Positions 33,169-36,558 of a stretch of DNA of 36,558 bases are shown here, one piece after another (within the stretch, counting starts at the first letter, position 1; the number at the start of each line of letters is the position of its first letter). The notes under the pieces were generated by a model, which had not been told where the DNA came from, did no database searches, and saw only the letters and a program-made list of their open reading frames with translations. This DNA comes from Aquabacterium sp. (GTDB lineage Bacteria > Pseudomonadota > Gammaproteobacteria > Burkholderiales > Burkholderiaceae_C): assembly GCF_014378415.1 (NCBI RefSeq), contig NZ_JACMNS010000049.1:1-36558 (forward strand), written 5' to 3'. A program made the translations under genes and the position numbers.

Positions 33169-35037
33169 ATGCCGCTCTTACCGGACCCCCTTCGGGTGAC
33201 CCCCGACGACCCTCAGCTCAAGCGCCTGATCGAAGCCGAACGGGTGCGGATGCTGTTCGGTGCTGCGCTGCCGGTTGAACTGGTCAACAGCGTCTTTTCA
33301 GTGGCCCTGGCCGCCCTGATAGGCGCGCAGGTGGGCTGGGAACGCGCGGCGATCTGGGCCGTGGTTTGCCTGAGCGTCACCGCCGTGCGCCTGGGCATCT
33401 ACCGGGCCTACCTGCGCTCGCAGCACCGTGACGATCCCCACTGGCTTGGCAAGATGATGCTCATGTCCGGCCTGCTGGGGGGCACCTGGGGGCTGGGCAG
33501 TGCCTGGTTGCTGCCGATCAACGATTTGAACGTGTCCGCCGTCATCGTGGGATCGCTCATTGGCGCCAGCGCCATCTGCACCTTCGCCTTGCAGGCCGAC
33601 CCCCGACCCAACCGCATCCTCAACGTGAGCATGCTGCTGCCCTGCGCCGTGATGCTGTTCACGCGACAAGACTCCTACGGGGTCTTTGGCGGCTGCGGTT
33701 TGCTGGCCCTGATGGGCATCATGCTGCTGGAGGGCGAACGCTCGGCCCGGCGCATCACCGAACTGCTGTGGCTGCGCTTCACCACCGACCGCATCGCACA
33801 AGAGCGCGCCGAGGCTTTGAAACTGGCCCAACGCCACAGCGCCGTCAAAGACCAATTTTTGGCCACCATGAGCCACGAGATGCGCACGCCGCTGCACGGC
33901 ATCCTGGGCCTGGCGCGCCTGGTGAGCCAGAAGCTGCCGCCCCGCCCTGGCGTGCTGAATGAATCGCGCGAACACCTGGCTTTGATCGAGCGCTCGGGCG
34001 AGCACCTGCTGGGCATCATCAGCGACGTGCTGGATTTTTCGCGCATCGAGGCCGGCAAGCTGCAGATCGACCAGGCGCCTTTTGATTTGCACGCGGTGGT
34101 GGACGATGTGCTGTCACTGTTGGCCGTGACCGCCGCCGAGAAAGGCCTGCCCTTGCGGCGCGAGGTGCAACTGCCCTCACCCTGCATGGTGTTTGGCGAC
34201 GCGGCGCGCCTGCGCCAGGTGCTGCTCAACCTGGTGGGCAACGCCATCAAGTTCACCGACATGGGCCATGTGAGGGTGACGGTGAGCCGCCATGATTGCA
34301 AGGCCGAAGGCCCCGACAGCCCTTGCGCCAAACGCGTGGTCTTCCGCGTGGAAGACACCGGCATCGGCATCCCGCCCGACCAGCAGACCATGGTGTTCGA
34401 CGCCTTCCACCAAGCCGATGGCAGCTTCGTACGCCGCCACCGGGGCACCGGCCTGGGCTTGACGATCTCACGCGAAATCGCCCGCGCCATGAACGGCGAC
34501 ATCCTGTGCGAAAGCACGGTGGGCCAGGGCTCGGTGTTCACCTTGAACGTGCCCCTGCCTCGCATCACCAACAGCGAGCCCACGCGCTTCCTGGCCACGC
34601 GGCCTTCACCTTTGATGAGCGAACTGGGTTTCAGCGGCCACGTGCTGCTGGCCGAGGACAACCCGGTCAATGCCCTGGTCGCCGAGTCCATCCTCACCAA
34701 GCTGGGCCTGAAGGTCACGCATGTGGAAGATGGTCAGCAGGCGCTGGCGGTGCTGAGCCAGCCGCACCACGGCATCGACCTGGTCTTGATGGATTGCCAG
34801 ATGCCCGTGCTGGATGGCATCGCGGCCACGCAGCGCCTGCGCTGCCTGGAGCATGACCAAGGCCGCCCCAGCCTGCCGGTGATCGCGCTGACGGCCAACG
34901 TGATGAGCCAGGACCGCGACCGCTGCCGCGCCGCCGGCATGGACGACCACCTGGCCAAGCCCTTCACGCAGGAAGACCTGAGCGCGATGCTCAAGGCCCA
35001 CCTGCACACCGAGCGTCAGCCTTCGTTCATGGCTTGA
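33169..35037 (+). CDS. Hybrid sensor histidine kinase with C-terminal receiver
   Basis: 622 residues. An N-terminal membrane domain of about six helices (30-190) has no recognisable ligand-binding loop. The HisKA domain follows, with phospho-acceptor H236 (FLATMSHEMRTPLHG). The ATPase domain (about 340-463) has the N box NLVGNAIKFT, G1 EDTGIGIP, F box FDAFHQADGSF and G2 GTGLGLTIS. The receiver (490-610) has phospho-acceptor D542 (LVLMDCQMP) and the conserved Lys597 (DDHLAKPF). All catalytic blocks are intact. No separate response regulator or Hpt gene is adjacent, so output probably passes through an Hpt protein elsewhere. The 3' end is convergent with yceI, 3 bp apart. Confidence 0.95.
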   Translation: MPLLPDPLRVTPDDPQLKRLIEAERVRMLFGAALPVELVNSVFSVALAALIGAQVGWERAAIWAVVCLSVTAVRLGIYRAYLRSQHRDDPHWLGKMMLMSGLLGGTWGLGSAWLLPINDLNVSAVIVGSLIGASAICTFALQADPRPNRILNVSMLLPCAVMLFTRQDSYGVFGGCGLLALMGIMLLEGERSARRITELLWLRFTTDRIAQERAEALKLAQRHSAVKDQFLATMSHEMRTPLHGILGLARLVSQKLPPRPGVLNESREHLALIERSGEHLLGIISDVLDFSRIEAGKLQIDQAPFDLHAVVDDVLSLLAVTAAEKGLPLRREVQLPSPCMVFGDAARLRQVLLNLVGNAIKFTDMGHVRVTVSRHDCKAEGPDSPCAKRVVFRVEDTGIGIPPDQQTMVFDAFHQADGSFVRRHRGTGLGLTISREIARAMNGDILCESTVGQGSVFTLNVPLPRITNSEPTRFLATRPSPLMSELGFSGHVLLAEDNPVNALVAESILTKLGLKVTHVEDGQQALAVLSQPHHGIDLVLMDCQMPVLDGIAATQRLRCLEHDQGRPSLPVIALTANVMSQDRDRCRAAGMDDHLAKPFTQEDLSAMLKAHLHTERQPSFMA

Positions 35038-35040
35038 GCA

Positions 35041-35616
35041 TCACTGCTTGACGGCTTCGATCTGGATGATCAGGTGGATGTCATTGGGGATGCCGGGCAG
35101 GCCATAGGTCATGCCGAAATCGCCGCGCTGGATGGTGGTGTCAAAGTCTCCGCCACACACCTCGCGCTTGAGCATGGGGTTCTGGTAGCAATTGAAGTTG
35201 TTGGCCTTCAAGGTCACCGTCTGGGTCTTGCCCAACAAAGTGAAAGCGCCCACCACGGCCGACACCTTGTCGCCGTCAAAGATCACCTTGTCGCTGGTGA
35301 ATGTGGCTTTGGGAAAGGCCTCCACGTTGAAGAAATCCTTGCTCTTGAGGTGATTGTCGAACGGCGCCGTGCCGGTGTTGATGGAGGCGGTTTCCAGGGC
35401 CACGTCCACCTTGCCGGTCTTGGCGGCCACGTCCAGCGTGATGCTGCCCGACTTTTTGTCGAAGCGGCCACGGTTGGTCGAGGTGCCGAAGTGCTTGGCC
35501 TCGAAGGTCACGAAGGTGTGCGTGGGGTCGATGGCATACGTGGCGGGCTCAGCGTGAACGGCGGCGGCAGCCAGGGCAGCCGTGGCGGCCAACAGGGTCA
35601 GGGAAATTTTGGTCAT
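35041..35616 (-). CDS. YceI-family periplasmic protein, first copy
   Basis: 191 residues. A signal peptide covers about 1-22 (TKISLTLLAATAALAAAAVHAEP, cleavage after A-x-A). The lipocalin-like YceI domain follows: YAIDPTHTFVTFEAKHFGTS, then GRFDKKSGSITLD, NHLKSKDFFNVEAFPKATF and the end QRGDFGMTYGLPGIPNDIHL. YceI proteins bind polyisoprenoid-type lipids in a beta barrel, and in several bacteria lie with a cytochrome b561, as here. Two cysteines (NCYQNP and EVCGGDF) could form a disulfide. ATG at 35616 has GAGGAA about 8 nt upstream; the 35664 start is rejected. Confidence 0.93.
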   Translation of the reverse strand: MTKISLTLLAATAALAAAAVHAEPATYAIDPTHTFVTFEAKHFGTSTNRGRFDKKSGSITLDVAAKTGKVDVALETASINTGTAPFDNHLKSKDFFNVEAFPKATFTSDKVIFDGDKVSAVVGAFTLLGKTQTVTLKANNFNCYQNPMLKREVCGGDFDTTIQRGDFGMTYGLPGIPNDIHLIIQIEAVKQ

Positions 35617-35660
35617 GGTCAGGTTCCTCAGTGAGTGAAAAAAGGGATCAAAGCGCCGCA

Positions 35661-36233
35661 TCAAAGTGCGGGGACGCCTTGCAGGGTGAGCTTGAATTTG
35701 ACTTGCACATCGTTGGCCACCACGGAGGGGTCGGCCCAGTCGCCATCGCCCACCTTGAAGTCCAGGCGCTTGATGGCAAAGGTGCCGGTGGCCGTGGTCA
35801 GCGCGCCGGCCTGGGTCAATTGCACGGGCACCACCAGGTCTTTGGCATGGCCCTTGATGGCCAGCTTGCCCGCCACTTCAAAACGCCCGCCGCCCAAGGC
35901 CTTGATGGCGCCAGACTGGAAGGTGGCCTTAGGGAACTTGGCGGTGTTGAACCACTCGGGCTTGACCAGCTCGGCGTCTGAATCGGCATTGACGGCCACG
36001 CTGCCCAGCTCGATCTGGAAGGCTATTTTGCTGGCGGGCAGTTGCTTGGGGTCGAAGGCCACCTGGGCGGCGAAGCGCTTGAAGCGCCCGTCCAGCGGCA
36101 CGCCCAGTTGCTTGGCCACGAAGGTGATCTCGCTTTGCGCGGGCACCACGGCCTGGTCGGCGCGGGCCAGTTGGGGCACGGCGGCAACGGCCAGGGCCAA
36201 AGCGGTGGCGGCAGAGGCAATCAGACGTTTCAT
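35661..36233 (-). CDS. YceI-family periplasmic protein, second copy
   Basis: 190 residues with a signal peptide (1-25: KRLIASAATALALAVAAVPQLARA). The YceI domain is more divergent than in the next gene: VVPAQSEITFVAKQLGVPLDGRFKRF, WFNTAKFPKATFQS, GKLAIKGHAKDLVVPV. It lies 44 bp before the first-copy yceI gene and 30 bp after the cytochrome b561 gene, so the three look like one minus-strand operon. The substrate lipid is unknown. The two copies are distant paralogues with different conserved edges, so they may bind different ligands. Confidence 0.9.
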   Translation of the reverse strand: MKRLIASAATALALAVAAVPQLARADQAVVPAQSEITFVAKQLGVPLDGRFKRFAAQVAFDPKQLPASKIAFQIELGSVAVNADSDAELVKPEWFNTAKFPKATFQSGAIKALGGGRFEVAGKLAIKGHAKDLVVPVQLTQAGALTTATGTFAIKRLDFKVGDGDWADPSVVANDVQVKFKLTLQGVPAL

Positions 36234-36263
36234 GTCAAAATTCCTTGGGGTGAAAGGTGGGGC

Positions 36264-36557
36264 TCAGCGGCCAGGGCGCATGCGCAGCAACAGGCCATCG
36301 CGGTCGACGAAATGGTGCTTGAGGGCGGCGGCCACATGCAGGCCCACCAGGCCGATCAAGGCAAATGCCGCAAGCCCGTGCCAGGGCTTGATGGCCTCGG
36401 CCAGCTCTTTGTTCACGGGCACGAAATCAGGCAGGGGCAACACGCCGAACCACACGATGGGGTAACCGTGGGCCGAGCTGTAGGCCCAGCCAATCAGGGG
36501 CACCGCAAAAAACAGCCCATACATCAGCCAGTGGGTGCCGTGATGGGCCACTTTTTG
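36264..36557 (-). CDS. Cytochrome b561, C-terminal part
   Basis: About 98 codons, open to the right edge of the window. The sequence shows two membrane segments (THWLMYGLFFAVPLIGWAYSSA and WHGLAAFALIGLVGLHVAAALKHHF). The histidines in HHGTHWLM, WHG and LHVAAALKHH fit the heme-ligand pattern of the YodB/CybB family. These di-heme proteins sit in the inner membrane and pass electrons between quinone and other carriers. The gene is upstream of, and probably co-transcribed with, the two yceI genes. The N terminus lies outside the window. Confidence 0.9.
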   Translation of the reverse strand, partial: QKVAHHGTHWLMYGLFFAVPLIGWAYSSAHGYPIVWFGVLPLPDFVPVNKELAEAIKPWHGLAAFALIGLVGLHVAAALKHHFVDRDGLLLRMRPGR

Positions 36558-36558
36558 C

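Noticed and set aside
1-36558. CRISPR arrays, tRNA or rRNA genes, insertion sequences
   Set aside because: No regularly spaced repeats, tRNA-like T-loop and acceptor pairs, rRNA segments or transposase frames were found on either strand.

Overview
The window is GC-rich, densely packed chromosomal DNA from a betaproteobacterium, most likely Burkholderiales and close to Comamonadaceae or the Leptothrix/Rhizobacter/Aquabacterium group. This is inferred from the protein sequences: a PEP-CTERM exported protein, a SAH riboswitch in front of ahcY, the lpxL-lpxL-dapF-DUF484 gene order, an XerC with the proline-rich insert seen in beta relatives, and Bordetella-like lipid A modification genes. No database search was possible. 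No rRNA, tRNA, CRISPR array, transposase or phage gene was seen. No gene-free stretch exceeds 300 bp.

Layout. 1-1130: the end of a 5-formyltetrahydrofolate cyclo-ligase gene and a PEP-CTERM protein share a bidirectional terminator. 1185-4457 (minus): a methyl-cycle operon ahcY-tlyA-metF, preceded by a SAH riboswitch whose ligand pseudoknot competes with a terminator-like hairpin. 4541-6231 (minus): a hipBA-type toxin-antitoxin pair with two palindromic candidate operators, divergent from prfC (6331-7956). 8223-9455 (minus): a DUF3391/HD-GYP phosphodiesterase. 9494-10734 (minus): metK with an in-frame amber codon, followed by a clear terminator.

10877-16263: an osmotic-stress group of an MscS-family channel, a membrane-anchored trehalose-6-phosphate synthase with an extracytoplasmic N-terminal domain, trehalose-6-phosphatase and, convergent to them, glucokinase. 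16328-18129: two coupled LpxL/HtrB-family acyltransferases. 18157-19802: a chemoreceptor whose best-placed ATG is followed by a stop at codon 4. 19840-21423: dapF and DUF484. In relatives xerC normally comes next. Here a five-gene block, nhaR / terB (minus) / HPF-like / terB / terC (21568-24971), lies between DUF484 and xerC (25148-26122).

26132-29771: a four-gene set that matches the lipid A amino-sugar modification pathway (Lgm of Bordetella; Flm/NaxD of Francisella): a ChbG/YdjC deacetylase, an ArnT-like transferase, a GtrA-like flippase and a polyprenyl-phosphate glycosyltransferase. 29831-35037 (plus): an RlmI-like rRNA methyltransferase, an AraC-type regulator with CGGACAT direct repeats upstream, an HDOD protein and a hybrid histidine kinase. 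35041-36557 (minus): two YceI-family periplasmic proteins and the end of a cytochrome b561.

The most unusual items are the nhaR-terB-HPF-terB-terC block splitting a conserved operon, the sensor-like OtsA fusion, the interrupted metK, the SAH switch that probably also controls tlyA and metF, and the compact lipid A modification locus.
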